Assembly: GCA_965279595.1 (NCBI GenBank)
Contig: OZ257246.1
Coordinates: 1,178,001-1,242,000 of the forward strand
Length of the DNA: 64,000 nucleotides
Source: CAIKLP01 sp965279595
GTDB lineage: Bacteria > Bacteroidota > Bacteroidia > Sphingobacteriales > Sphingobacteriaceae
Direction of reading: 5' to 3'
Below are positions 7,953 to 17,100 of the stretch, piece after piece. Each line of letters begins with the position of its first letter. The first letter of the stretch is position 1. The position numbers and the translations under genes are program-made. The notes beneath the pieces are model-generated. The model had not been told where the DNA came from. It saw only the letters and a list, made by a program, of their open reading frames with translations, and did not search any database.

Positions 7953-9542
7953 TCATTTAATAATATGAAACCTTTTTAAAATTAACAACAAAACTGCTAA
8001 ACTGAAAATGCTAATAAAAATTTTAGCAATCCAATCTCCATGTTTTGTATAAAAAGTTATCTCATCATTTAAATTAATTTCTTGTGTTAAAGCAAGTGGT
8101 GTCCACCATGTACTTACTTGTTCTATTTCTCCTTTTTGATTGATAAAACTTGATAAGCCTGTATTAGCTGATCTTGCAATACTTCTTCTTGTTTCAATTG
8201 CTCTTAAGCAAGCATAGCTATTGTGCTGCTTAAATCCTGGTGTGTTTCCCCACCATCCATCATTGGTAATAATTGCTAAAAATTGTGCACCTTTTTTTAT
8301 ATACTCATTACAGTATTCACCATAAATACTTTCATAACAAATGATGGGTGCAGCACCAATCCCACTTCTTGTATATAAAACTTTTGCTTCTTTCTCTTTT
8401 CCTAAGCTGCCAAATGTTCCGCCTAAATTGATTGCTAAGGGTTCTAAGAATTTGAATATTTTTGGATATGGCATTTGTTCAACACCAGCTACTAATTTGG
8501 ATTTGTGGTATGTTTGAATTGCTGTTCCATTTTCAATTAACAAAGCAGTATTAAATACATCATAACAACACTGTCCATTGTTAAACTTTCTTGCAGTTTC
8601 AGTTTCTTCATTGGTATATTGTAAATAAGTATCTGCACCAGTTATTAAAGTAGCATTTTTATATTTTGTTAAGAAGTTTCTTATTTTAATTATTGAAATA
8701 TTTTCTTCAAAATGAGTTTCTTCAATGCTAGTAGATATAGCTGTTTCAGGCCAAATAAAAAACTCTGTGTCTTTTTTGCCCAATGAATCTGATAAACGAA
8801 TGAGCACATTTAATTGTTCATCTGTTGTCATACCACTAAACTTATCATGATAGGGGTCAATATTTGGTTGTACTACAACAATCTTGCAAGGGTTTATTTT
8901 TTCTACATAATTGGTATATAAAAAAAGTGAAAATATAATTGGAATAATTATTAGGAGAATTGGATTGAGTAAAATTTTAAAATTATTTTTTAAAGAGTTT
9001 ATTTTGTTTTGATAAAACTTTTCAAAACTAAAATAGATTAATCCATTTACTGCAAGTATCCAAATACTTCCTCCAAAAACACCGGTATATTCATACCACT
9101 GCACCCATTTAATTTGAGTGGAGAACCCATTCCCTAGGGTAAACCAAGGCCATGAAAGATCCCATTGCATGTGAAAATATTCAATTGAAATCCAAGCAGC
9201 ACAAAATCCAATAAAAGCAATTTGTTTGGGTATAAAGCTTCTTAATTTATGATAGAACCAAAAAGGGAGGCTCATTAAAAATGCGTTTAAGAATACAGCG
9301 ATTACTAATCCAACTCCTGCAGCATTGTAAATCCAATAACTACATGCCAAATTCCAAATGGCAAAACACAAAAATGTATAGGTGAATAATTGTCTTCCTG
9401 ATTTAGGATTATTCGATTTATGCAATTCATCTTCTAAAAAAAGCAATGGTATAAAGGCTATAAATAGTATTGCGGTAAATGAGTTCATAGGCCATGCTAA
9501 CCAAAGTAAGGCAGCAGAGATTAGGCTAAATTTAATTTTCAT
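7953..9542 (-). CDS. lnt: apolipoprotein N-acyltransferase
   Basis: A 529-residue inner-membrane enzyme that adds the third acyl chain to the N-terminal cysteine of lipoproteins. The first ~215 residues hold about seven membrane helices, followed by a periplasmic nitrilase-like domain and a final membrane helix. The catalytic triad is recognisable: Glu266 in WPETAIS, Lys347 in YHKSKLVAGVEQ and Cys402 in ICYESIYG. The usual LVPFGE stretch after the lysine is LVAGVE here, a lineage variation. Ten bases separate it from rsmI upstream. It complements lspA, which is also in the window (12411), so the last two steps of lipoprotein maturation are both here. Confidence 0.95.
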   Translation of the reverse strand: MKIKFSLISAALLWLAWPMNSFTAILFIAFIPLLFLEDELHKSNNPKSGRQLFTYTFLCFAIWNLACSYWIYNAAGVGLVIAVFLNAFLMSLPFWFYHKLRSFIPKQIAFIGFCAAWISIEYFHMQWDLSWPWFTLGNGFSTQIKWVQWYEYTGVFGGSIWILAVNGLIYFSFEKFYQNKINSLKNNFKILLNPILLIIIPIIFSLFLYTNYVEKINPCKIVVVQPNIDPYHDKFSGMTTDEQLNVLIRLSDSLGKKDTEFFIWPETAISTSIEETHFEENISIIKIRNFLTKYKNATLITGADTYLQYTNEETETARKFNNGQCCYDVFNTALLIENGTAIQTYHKSKLVAGVEQMPYPKIFKFLEPLAINLGGTFGSLGKEKEAKVLYTRSGIGAAPIICYESIYGEYCNEYIKKGAQFLAIITNDGWWGNTPGFKQHNSYACLRAIETRRSIARSANTGLSSFINQKGEIEQVSTWWTPLALTQEINLNDEITFYTKHGDWIAKIFISIFSLAVLLLILKRFHIIK

Positions 9543-9552
9543 ACTTTATATA

Positions 9553-10224
9553 TTATTTTCCTGATACGCAAATTACAAATTCACCTTTAGCAATATGAGT
9601 TGCAAAATAAGTGCAAACTTCTTCAACAGTTCCACGAACATTTTCTTCATAAATTTTTGTCAACTCTCTAGAAACACAAATTCTTCGATCAATTCCAAAA
9701 TATGTTTTAAACTCTTCCAAAGTTTTCAAAATTCTATGTGGTGATTCATAAAGAATAAATGTTATTTCCAATTCAGCTAATTCTTTCATTCTAGTTTGTC
9801 TGCCTTTTTTTACCGGCAAAAATCCCTCAAAATGAAAACGATCACAAGGTAAACCAGAGTTAACTAAAGCAGGTACAAATGCCGTTGGTCCAGGTAATGT
9901 TTCAACCAAAATAGCTTCTTTAATACATTCACGAACCAATAGAAAACCAGGATCTGAGATAGCTGGTGTGCCTGCATCACTTACTAAAGCAATTTGTTTT
10001 CCTTCTTTTAAGAATTTAATAATTTCCGCTAATGCGTGATGTTCATTATGCTGATGATGAGCAAATAATTTTTTTTCAATTTCGAAATGACGTAAAAGTT
10101 GACCTGCGTTGCGGGTATCTTCTGCTAGAATATAATCAGCTTCTTTTAAAACTCGAAGTGCTCGAAGGGTTATGTCTTCTAAATTTCCAATTGGGGTAGG
10201 TACTAAAATTAGTTTTCCGTTCAT
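9553..10224 (-). CDS. rsmI: 16S rRNA (cytidine-1402-2'-O)-methyltransferase
   Basis: A 223-residue tetrapyrrole-methylase-fold enzyme that methylates the 2'-hydroxyl of C1402 in the decoding centre of 16S rRNA. Clear RsmI signatures are LVPTPIGNLEDITLRAL at residues 7-23, AEDTRNAGQLL near 35, VSDAGTPAISDPG near 80 and LPGPTAF near 109. Its length matches the Bacteroidota form, which lacks the extra C-terminal domain of longer homologues. It starts divergently from serS and is the first gene of a tight minus-strand run with lnt, the TMEM175-like gene, the VOC gene and the WYL regulator. Confidence 0.96.
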   Translation of the reverse strand: MNGKLILVPTPIGNLEDITLRALRVLKEADYILAEDTRNAGQLLRHFEIEKKLFAHHQHNEHHALAEIIKFLKEGKQIALVSDAGTPAISDPGFLLVRECIKEAILVETLPGPTAFVPALVNSGLPCDRFHFEGFLPVKKGRQTRMKELAELEITFILYESPHRILKTLEEFKTYFGIDRRICVSRELTKIYEENVRGTVEEVCTYFATHIAKGEFVICVSGK

Positions 10225-10285
10225 TTCTTATTTACTTATTACTCAAATTGGGAAGCATCAAAAATCGGAGTATAAATTGCCTTTA

Positions 10286-10316
10286 CTTGTGCCTTATTCC
10301 TTTATTTCTATCTTTG
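10286..10316 (+). promoter_or_regulatory. serS promoter
   Basis: CTTG at 10286-10289, 19 bases, then TATCTTTG at 10309-10316. This matches the Bacteroidota sigma-A pattern TTTG-N19-TAnnTTTG at seven of eight -7/-33 key positions. Transcription should begin near 10321-10324, leaving a leader of only about 10-13 bases before the ATG at 10334. Confidence 0.7.
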
Positions 10317-10333
10317 TGAAAAATCAAAATATT

Positions 10334-11605
10334 ATGTTGCAAGTTAATTATATCCGTGAAAATAGGGAGCATGTTTTGGCAGGTTTGGGGCGGAAAAACT
10401 TCAAACAGCTAGAAATAGTTGATTTATTAATTGAGTTGGATGAAAATAGAAGAGCCTTGCAAGCTTCATCTGATGCAATAGCTGCAGAGGCAAATGCTTT
10501 AGCAAAGCAAATTGGTGAATATATGCGTACAGGGCAAAAAGAAATTGCTGAAACATTAAAACTGCAGTCTACTGAATTGAAGGAAACATTAAAATCACAG
10601 ACAGACGAATTGGCCAAATTGGAAGAGGATATTTATGTGAATTTAGTTTTACTACCTAATCTTCCTCATAGTTCAGTTCCAAAAGGAAATACACCTGAAG
10701 AAAATGAAGTGGTGATGGAATGGGGAACTATTCCAACATTACATGCAAATGCAAAACCTCATTGGGAGTTAACTTCCAAATATGATATTATTGATTTTGA
10801 ATTAGGAGTAAAAATTTCAGGTGCTGGTTTCCCAGTTTATAAAGGGAAAGGTGCAAGGTTGCAAAGAGCTTTAATTAATTTCTTTTTAGATGAAGCATTA
10901 GCCGCAGGATATATTGAAATAATGCCACCAAATGTTGTAAATGCAGCATCTGGCTTTGGCACTGGGCAGCTTCCAGATAAAGAAGGGCAAATGTATCATG
11001 TAGGCATTGATGATTTATATTTAATTCCGACAGCAGAAGTCCCAATTACAAATTTATATCGTGATGTAATTTTAAAAGAAGAAGATTTGCCTGTTAAAAA
11101 TACTGGGTATACTCCTTGTTTTAGAAGAGAGGCGGGTTCTTATGGTGCACATGTTAGAGGACTAAATCGATTACACCAATTTGATAAAATTGAAATAGTT
11201 CAAATTGCACATCCTGATAAATCTTATGAGATACTAGATGAAATGGTTATGCATGTGAGAGGCTTGTTGGAAAAATTAGAAATACCCTATCGTATACTGA
11301 GATTATGTGGAGGTGATATGAGTTTTGGATCGGCTCTTACCTATGATTTTGAAACTTTTTCTACTGCACAAGGCAGATGGTTAGAAGTAAGCTCGACTTC
11401 AAACTTTGAAACATTTCAATCTAATAGAATGAAATGTAGATTTAAAGGGAAAGATGGTAAAAATCATTTAGTTCACACACTTAATGGAAGCGCATTGGCC
11501 TTACCAAGAATTGTAGCAACTCTATTAGAAAATAATCAAACTGAAGATGGAATTAAAATGCCTAAAGCACTTGTACCATATTTAGGTTTTGATATGATTA
11601 GCTAA
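10334..11605 (+). CDS. serS: serine--tRNA ligase
   Basis: A 423-residue class II aminoacyl-tRNA synthetase that charges tRNA-Ser. Residues ~30-105 form the long N-terminal coiled-coil arm that grips the tRNA's variable arm. The catalytic domain has TAEVP at 233-237, motif 2 FRREAGSYG at 263-271 and motif 3 GSALALPR at 385-392. I chose the ATG at 10334 because it gives the canonical N-terminus (MLQVNYIRENRE) and follows a promoter at 10286-10316; the frame is open further upstream, but that extension would start before the promoter and inside the divergent rsmI gene. Confidence 0.97.
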   Translation: MLQVNYIRENREHVLAGLGRKNFKQLEIVDLLIELDENRRALQASSDAIAAEANALAKQIGEYMRTGQKEIAETLKLQSTELKETLKSQTDELAKLEEDIYVNLVLLPNLPHSSVPKGNTPEENEVVMEWGTIPTLHANAKPHWELTSKYDIIDFELGVKISGAGFPVYKGKGARLQRALINFFLDEALAAGYIEIMPPNVVNAASGFGTGQLPDKEGQMYHVGIDDLYLIPTAEVPITNLYRDVILKEEDLPVKNTGYTPCFRREAGSYGAHVRGLNRLHQFDKIEIVQIAHPDKSYEILDEMVMHVRGLLEKLEIPYRILRLCGGDMSFGSALTYDFETFSTAQGRWLEVSSTSNFETFQSNRMKCRFKGKDGKNHLVHTLNGSALALPRIVATLLENNQTEDGIKMPKALVPYLGFDMIS

Positions 11606-11629
11606 TAGGAAATTGAAATAAATATCAAA

Positions 11630-12328
11630 TTATTGAATGGTAAAAACCACTCTAATTTGATATGATATTTTAATAGAATTTACTTCAATATTATTGGTGC
11701 TTCCTTCTGCCATATCAGCACTCATCATTCTGTTTGCTGTTGATTTATACATTGGATACATTGCTCCTGAATTATCTATTTCTTGAATTTCTAAAACAGG
11801 TCCTACTTTTTCATTGATGCTGGCTAATAAATACCCGGCCTTTTCTTTTGCAGCTTGTAGAGCAGCAATTTTTATTTCTTTTTTATAGATCTCAATTTTA
11901 CTGTGGTCATATCCATCAATATTAATGCTCTCAACGCCTTTTGGGTCTAATTTTGCAAGCACTACATTAATTGATTTAAGATTACTTAATTTTAATCTGT
12001 ATTGTTTTCTAGCTTCAAAATTTGGATCTTTCTTCTGATCCCAATAATAATTATAGCCGTAAATATTGGCAATTGTTAAATCTTCTTTAGCAATACCTGC
12101 ATCTGCAACAGCTTTTTCAAGTTCTTTTTCTAATTGACTAATGCTAACTTTTGATTTTCCATTGTAATATTCTTTGATTGAAATATTGAAATAGATTATA
12201 TCTGGAGTAACTTCTTTTTCCGCAATACCGGTTACTTCAATTTTCTTAACTGGTGTTTTATTTTCTATTTGCGCAAAAGTAATATTGCTGAAACAAGCAA
12301 TAAGTACAATTAAAATAATTTTTTTCAT
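11630..12328 (-). CDS. SIMPL (DUF541) domain periplasmic protein
   Basis: A 232-residue exported protein with a clear signal peptide (MKKIILIVLIACFSNITFAQ). The mature part is one SIMPL/DUF541 domain: KKIEVTGIAEKEVTPDIIYFNISI near 29-52 is the hallmark opening, followed by an alternating helix-strand pattern ending in IKISYQIRVVFTIQ. SIMPL proteins include E. coli YggE, linked to oxidative stress, and BP26-type surface antigens that form ring oligomers; the biochemical role is unsettled. It stands alone between serS (convergent, 24-base gap) and lspA (82-base gap). Confidence 0.87.
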   Translation of the reverse strand: MKKIILIVLIACFSNITFAQIENKTPVKKIEVTGIAEKEVTPDIIYFNISIKEYYNGKSKVSISQLEKELEKAVADAGIAKEDLTIANIYGYNYYWDQKKDPNFEARKQYRLKLSNLKSINVVLAKLDPKGVESINIDGYDHSKIEIYKKEIKIAALQAAKEKAGYLLASINEKVGPVLEIQEIDNSGAMYPMYKSTANRMMSADMAEGSTNNIEVNSIKISYQIRVVFTIQ

Positions 12329-12410
12329 ATAATTTGAAATTATAAATGAAGTATTTTTTGTGTAAACGCTGAGAAGTATGAAATGGTATAAATCTAATTT
12401 CTATTTGATC

Positions 12411-13001
12411 TTATTCTCCTAATTCCTCTTCAAGTTTCGAAATATCTTTATTTAAAAATCTTGTTTGGAAAATTAAAATAGTTATAACACCTACACTAAT
12501 GGAAGCATCAGCAAAATTAAATACTGGACGGAAAAATACAAAATCTTGTCCTCCGAAATATGGAACCCAGTTTGGATAAAACCCTTCAATTATTGGGAAG
12601 TAAAACATATCTACGACTCTGCCATGTAACCAACCAGCATATCCATATATCTTACCATAAAAAACAGAATCAATAATATTTCCTAAAGCCCCTGCTAACA
12701 CTAAACAAACACAAACAATTAATCCAAAATGATATTTGTGTTTGATAACATAATGTAATATATATCCAATCCCAAAAACTGCAAATACCCTAAACAAGCT
12801 CAAAGCCAATTTCCCATAATCACCACCCAACTCTAAGCCAAATGCCATCCCATTATTTTCTGTGAAATGTAGAATAAACCAATTTCCTGCAACATGTATT
12901 TCTTCGCCAATGTATAAAGTTGATTTAATCCAATACTTTATATATTGATCGATCAATAAAATAATTATTACAATACTTATTGGTAAGATATACTTTTTCA
13001 A
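12411..13001 (-). CDS. lspA: lipoprotein signal peptidase (signal peptidase II)
   Basis: A 196-residue inner-membrane aspartyl protease that removes signal peptides of prolipoproteins. Four membrane helices are visible. Family motifs are FTENNGMAFG at 46-55, AGALGNIIDS at 103-112, GRVVDMF with catalytic Asp131, and FNFADASIS with catalytic Asp165. The ~20-residue insert between the two catalytic aspartates (ending PYFGGQDFVFFRP) makes it longer than the E. coli enzyme and is common in Bacteroidota. The start is a TTG at 12999-13001; no ATG or GTG lies between it and the in-frame upstream stop. It follows the DksA-like gene after a strong terminator, so it probably has its own promoter. Confidence 0.95.
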   Translation of the reverse strand: MKKYILPISIVIIILLIDQYIKYWIKSTLYIGEEIHVAGNWFILHFTENNGMAFGLELGGDYGKLALSLFRVFAVFGIGYILHYVIKHKYHFGLIVCVCLVLAGALGNIIDSVFYGKIYGYAGWLHGRVVDMFYFPIIEGFYPNWVPYFGGQDFVFFRPVFNFADASISVGVITILIFQTRFLNKDISKLEEELGE

Positions 13002-13021
13002 TTCTTGTTTTTTAAAGTGTC

Positions 13022-13054
13022 AAAAAAATGCCTGTCTATTTCAGACAGGCATTT
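13022..13054 (-). terminator. rho-independent terminator after the DksA-like gene
   Basis: Perfect 11-base-pair stem (AATGCCTGTCT / AGACAGGCATT) with a 5-base loop. On the minus strand the stem is followed by seven T residues, a textbook terminator, 28 bases past the DksA-like stop and before lspA. Confidence 0.9.
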
Positions 13055-13082
13055 GTATTTTATTAACGTTAATTTGATCGAA

Positions 13083-14123
13083 TTAGTTTTGCTTCAATTT
13101 GGCTTCCATACTTAAAGTAGTATGTGGCACCGCTCTTAATCTTTCTTTTGGAATTAGTCTTCCAGTTTCTCTGCAGATACCATAAGTCTTATTTTCTATT
13201 CTAATTAATGCAGCTTCTAATTGATCAATGAACTTGCGCTGACGAGCAGCTAATTGATTAACATGTTCTTTTTCTAAAGTGGCTGAACCATCTTCTAATA
13301 CTTTGAATGTACCCGCGGTATCATCAGTACCATTACTGTTAGGATTGCTTAAAGTTTCTGTCAATAAAGTTAACTCTTCTCTTGCTGATGTCAATTTCTT
13401 TACGATGATTTCTTTAAACTCAACTAATTCAGAATCAGAATAACGACTTTTTTCGTTGTGATTTTGAACATAAGGTATAACCACATTTGCTGGTTTGAAT
13501 TCAGGTTTCTTAACCTCTGGTTTTTTTACTTCCACTACCGGTTTTTTTTCCACTTCTTTCTTTTCCACTGGAGTAACTTTTTTAACAATAGGTTTAGCAA
13601 TTATTTTAGCAACTGGTTTTTTTGCAAGTGCTTTTACTTCTACTTTTTTAGCTACAGCTTTTTTGATCGGTGCTTTACTAACAACCTTTTTAGCAACTAC
13701 TTTCTTCACAGGTGCTTTAACAACAGCTTTTTTGGCAACAGCTTTTTTGGGAGCTGCTTTTGTAGCAGGTTTTTTAGCTACTGTTTTTACAATAACCTTT
13801 TTAGTTGTTGCTTTTTTGGCAACTGCCTTTGTAGCTACTTTTTTGCTAACAGCTTTTTTTGCTGCTACACTTTTTGTTGCCACTTTTGCCACTACCTTTT
13901 TAGCTACTACTTTTTTAGCTGGGGCCTTTTTTATAGCTGCTTTAGCCACTACTTTTTTAGCTGGTGCTTTAGCAATTGCCTTTTTTGGACTCGCCTTTTT
14001 AGCTGCTGGTTTTGCTTTCGCAGCTACCACTTTCTTACCTTTAGCTACCGGTTTAGCTGTACTAGATGCCTTTTTAACAGGCTTAGTTTGCTTTTTCGAT
14101 GCTGATGTAGATTTCTTTTTCAT
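13083..14123 (-). CDS. DksA/TraR-family protein with long Lys/Ala-rich histone-H1-like N-terminal extension
   Basis: A 346-residue protein in two parts. Residues 1 to ~210 are almost only Lys, Ala, Val, Pro and Thr, with irregular KKVVAKK- and KAPAKK-type units like the tails of bacterial histone-H1-like proteins; 180-210 turns to KPEVKKPE repeats. Residues ~225-346 are a DksA/TraR domain: a long coiled coil, the stretch NPNSNGTDDTAGTF, then TYGICRETGRLIPKERLRAVPH. Only Cys317 of the four zinc cysteines is left; the others are Thr320, Ser338 and Ala341. The gene order ileS - DksA-like - lspA is one I know from other Bacteroidota, where the protein is usually much shorter. The tail suggests DNA or RNA binding; this is inference. 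Its first 41 bases overlap ileS. Confidence 0.85.
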   Translation of the reverse strand: MKKKSTSASKKQTKPVKKASSTAKPVAKGKKVVAAKAKPAAKKASPKKAIAKAPAKKVVAKAAIKKAPAKKVVAKKVVAKVATKSVAAKKAVSKKVATKAVAKKATTKKVIVKTVAKKPATKAAPKKAVAKKAVVKAPVKKVVAKKVVSKAPIKKAVAKKVEVKALAKKPVAKIIAKPIVKKVTPVEKKEVEKKPVVEVKKPEVKKPEFKPANVVIPYVQNHNEKSRYSDSELVEFKEIIVKKLTSAREELTLLTETLSNPNSNGTDDTAGTFKVLEDGSATLEKEHVNQLAARQRKFIDQLEAALIRIENKTYGICRETGRLIPKERLRAVPHTTLSMEAKLKQN

Positions 14124-17100
14124 GTATTTCTACCCTTTCCTTATTGATTAAATCCCCATCAACAATTGTCAATTGGGTTGCCAGAATTTCGGCGCAAATA
14201 TAATTTAAATTCTTATTTATCGACTCTTTAATGTATTCATTCTCAGTAATTGTTACTTTTATTTTATCTGTAACCTCAAATCCCTTGTCTTTTCGCAGAT
14301 TTTGAATACGATTGATTAGTTCTCTTGCTATTCCTTCTAAACGTAAATCTTCAGAAATACTTACATCTAGAGCTACTGTTAGCCTTCCTTCCACATTTAC
14401 AAGCCATCCTGGAATGTCCTCAGCCAAAACTTCCACATCTGTTATAGAAATGGCAATTGGATTTGATTTTAATTTAATCTGACCCTCTTTTTCAAATAAT
14501 TCTATCTCTTCTTGGTTTAAATTAATTAGTTCATTGGCTACATCTTTCATGTCTTTACCCACTTTAGCACCCAATGCTTTAAAATTTGGTTTTACTCTTT
14601 TATGAATAAATCCATGATCGTCGGTAAGGTATTCAATTGATTTGATATTTGTTTCTGAAAGTATTAAATGTTTAATATGTTCTATTTTACTTTCAAAGTC
14701 AGCCCCTAAAGAAGGGATTACAACCCTACTCAAAGGTTGGCGAACATTTATATTCACTTTTTTCCTTAATGATAAGATCATGGATGAAATAGTTTGAGCC
14801 ATTTGCATGCTTTCATTTAAAGAAACATTGATCAATGATTTATTAGCAGGTTTCAATAAACTTAAATGCACCGATTCTGCTGAGAATGGAGAATCTGAAT
14901 TTGTTCCTTTTAATCTTAAATTATCCGTTAAGTTTTTATACATCCAATCTGCAAAAAATGGAGCAATTGGACTCATTAACTGATTGATGCTAGTTAGGCA
15001 ATCAAATAAAGTCTCATATGCTGCTTTTTTATCTGCAGTCATTTCACCTTTCCAAAAACGTCTTCTACTTAATCGAACGTACCAATTAGATAAATGTTCA
15101 TCAACAAAATATTGAATTGATCTTGCTGCCCGATGAGGTTCAAAATTTTCAAAGCAAGAGGTAACTTCTAATTTTAACTCCTCTAATGCAGAAATAATCC
15201 ATTGATCAAGTTCTGCTCTTTGATTGATTGGAGTAATATTATTTTCATCAATTTCAAAACCATCGATATTCGCATACAATGAGAAAAAGGCATAGGTGTT
15301 ATATAGTGTTCCGAAAAATTTTCTTTGCACTTCAATCAAACCATCCATGTCAAATTTTAAGTTATCCCAAGGAGCAGCATTACTAATTAAATACCAACGA
15401 GTAGCATCTGGTCCATATTTCTCAATGGTATCAAATGGGTCAACACCATTGCCTAATCGCTTTGACATTTTATTCCCATTTTTATCTAATACCAATCCAT
15501 TTGATATTACATTTTTGTAAGAAATAGAATCAAAAAGCATTACGGATAATGCATGTAAAGTAAAGAACCAACCTCTTGTTTGATCAACACCTTCTGCAAT
15601 AAAATCTGCAGGGAAAGCTCCTTCCCAACCTGATGCAAAAGGGAATTTTTCGGAAGTGTTAATTTTTGAATGGTCTAATCCCCATTGTGCATAGGGCATT
15701 GCGCCTGAATCAAACCAAACATCTATCAAATCTGTTTCTCTAAACATTTTATTTCCACTCGGCGAAACCAATATTACATCATCTACATATGGGCGATGCA
15801 TATCTTTTAATTCAAATTCTGCAGACATAAATCCTGCTGCAACTGATTTTTTTATTTCTTCATTTAATTGTGGAATTGAACCAATACAACATTCTTCAGT
15901 GCCATCTTCTGTTCTCCAAATAGGTAAAGGTGTTCCCCAATATCTTGAACGAGATAAATTCCAATCCACTAAATTTTCTAACCAATTTCCAAAACGACCC
16001 GTACCTGTTGATTCTGGTTTCCAATTAATTGTTTTATTTAATTCAACCATTCTGTCCTTCATGGCGGTTGATTTGATAAACCAAGAATCTAAAGGATAAT
16101 ATAAAATGGGTTTATCTGTTCTCCAACAATGAGGATAACTGTGTTCGTATTTTTCTACTTTAAATGCTTTGTTTTCTGTTTTTAATTTGATTGATAATCT
16201 TTCATCAACAGATAAATATTTGTCACGATTTTGCTTTACTCTTTCAATTTCTTTTTGTTCAGCATTTAAGTAATCTTCCTTCACAAATTCATTCGCGAAT
16301 TCTCCAACACTTTCTAAAAATCTACCGCGTTTGTCAACTAAAGTTAAAGAACCAATACCATTCAATTTAGCTACTCTAAAGTCATCAGATCCAAAGCTAG
16401 GTGCTATATGAACAATACCTGTTCCATCTTCTGTAGTGACAAAATCGCCAAAAATAATTTTAAATGCATCGCCATCTTCTGGTTGAGCATAAGGTAATAG
16501 TTGTTCATAACGCAATCCTTCTAAATCTTTCCCAGTAAATTCTTTTATAATTTCAAATGGGATAAGTTTATCACCTTCCTTATAATCTGAAAGTTTCAAC
16601 TCTGCATTTTTCTCAGGGAAATATTTACCAACTAAATCTTTTGCAATAACAACTTGTATAGGTTGAAATGTATATTGGTTGAATGACTTAATTAAAACAT
16701 AATTAATGTTCTTACCAACTGCCAATGCAGTGTTTGAAGGCAGAGTCCAAGGTGTTGTAGTCCATGCTAAAATAAAAATCTCATTTAATCCATTAAATAT
16801 AAAATCTGATTTTTCCTGAGAAAGTTTCAATTTAAATTGAGCAACAACAGTTGTGTCTTTTACATTTTTATAAGTACCTGGTTGATTTAATTCATGTGAG
16901 CTAAGACCAGTACCTGCAGCTGGAGAAAATGGTTGAATTGTAAATCCTTTGTATAATAATTTCTTATCATATAACTGTTTCAATAGCCACCACAAAGTTT
17001 CAATATATTCATTATGATAAGTTACATATGGTTTATCTAAGTCAACCCAATAACCCATTTTTTCAGTTAAGTCATTCCACACATCAGTATAACGCATTAC

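Noticed and set aside
10172..10333. N-terminal extension of serS by 54 codons
   Set aside because: It would begin inside rsmI and before the serS promoter; SerRS homologues start at the ATG at 10334.
13104..13180. Possible frameshift that removed zinc cysteines from the DksA-like protein
   Set aside because: The flanking motif is conserved on both sides in one frame and the loss resembles that of other Bacteroidota homologues.
13506..14110. Short direct repeats resembling a CRISPR or tandem array
   Set aside because: Irregular, coding and in phase with KKVVAKK-type units; no spacers of constant length.
13458..14151. Two long plus-strand open frames (over 200 codons each) opposite the DksA-like gene, rich in Phe or Thr/Ala
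   Set aside because: They are mirror images of the Lys/Ala-rich repeat tract: AAA/GCN codons read backwards give TTT and NGC. No start signal or family pattern, and the minus-strand gene has a recognisable domain and terminator.
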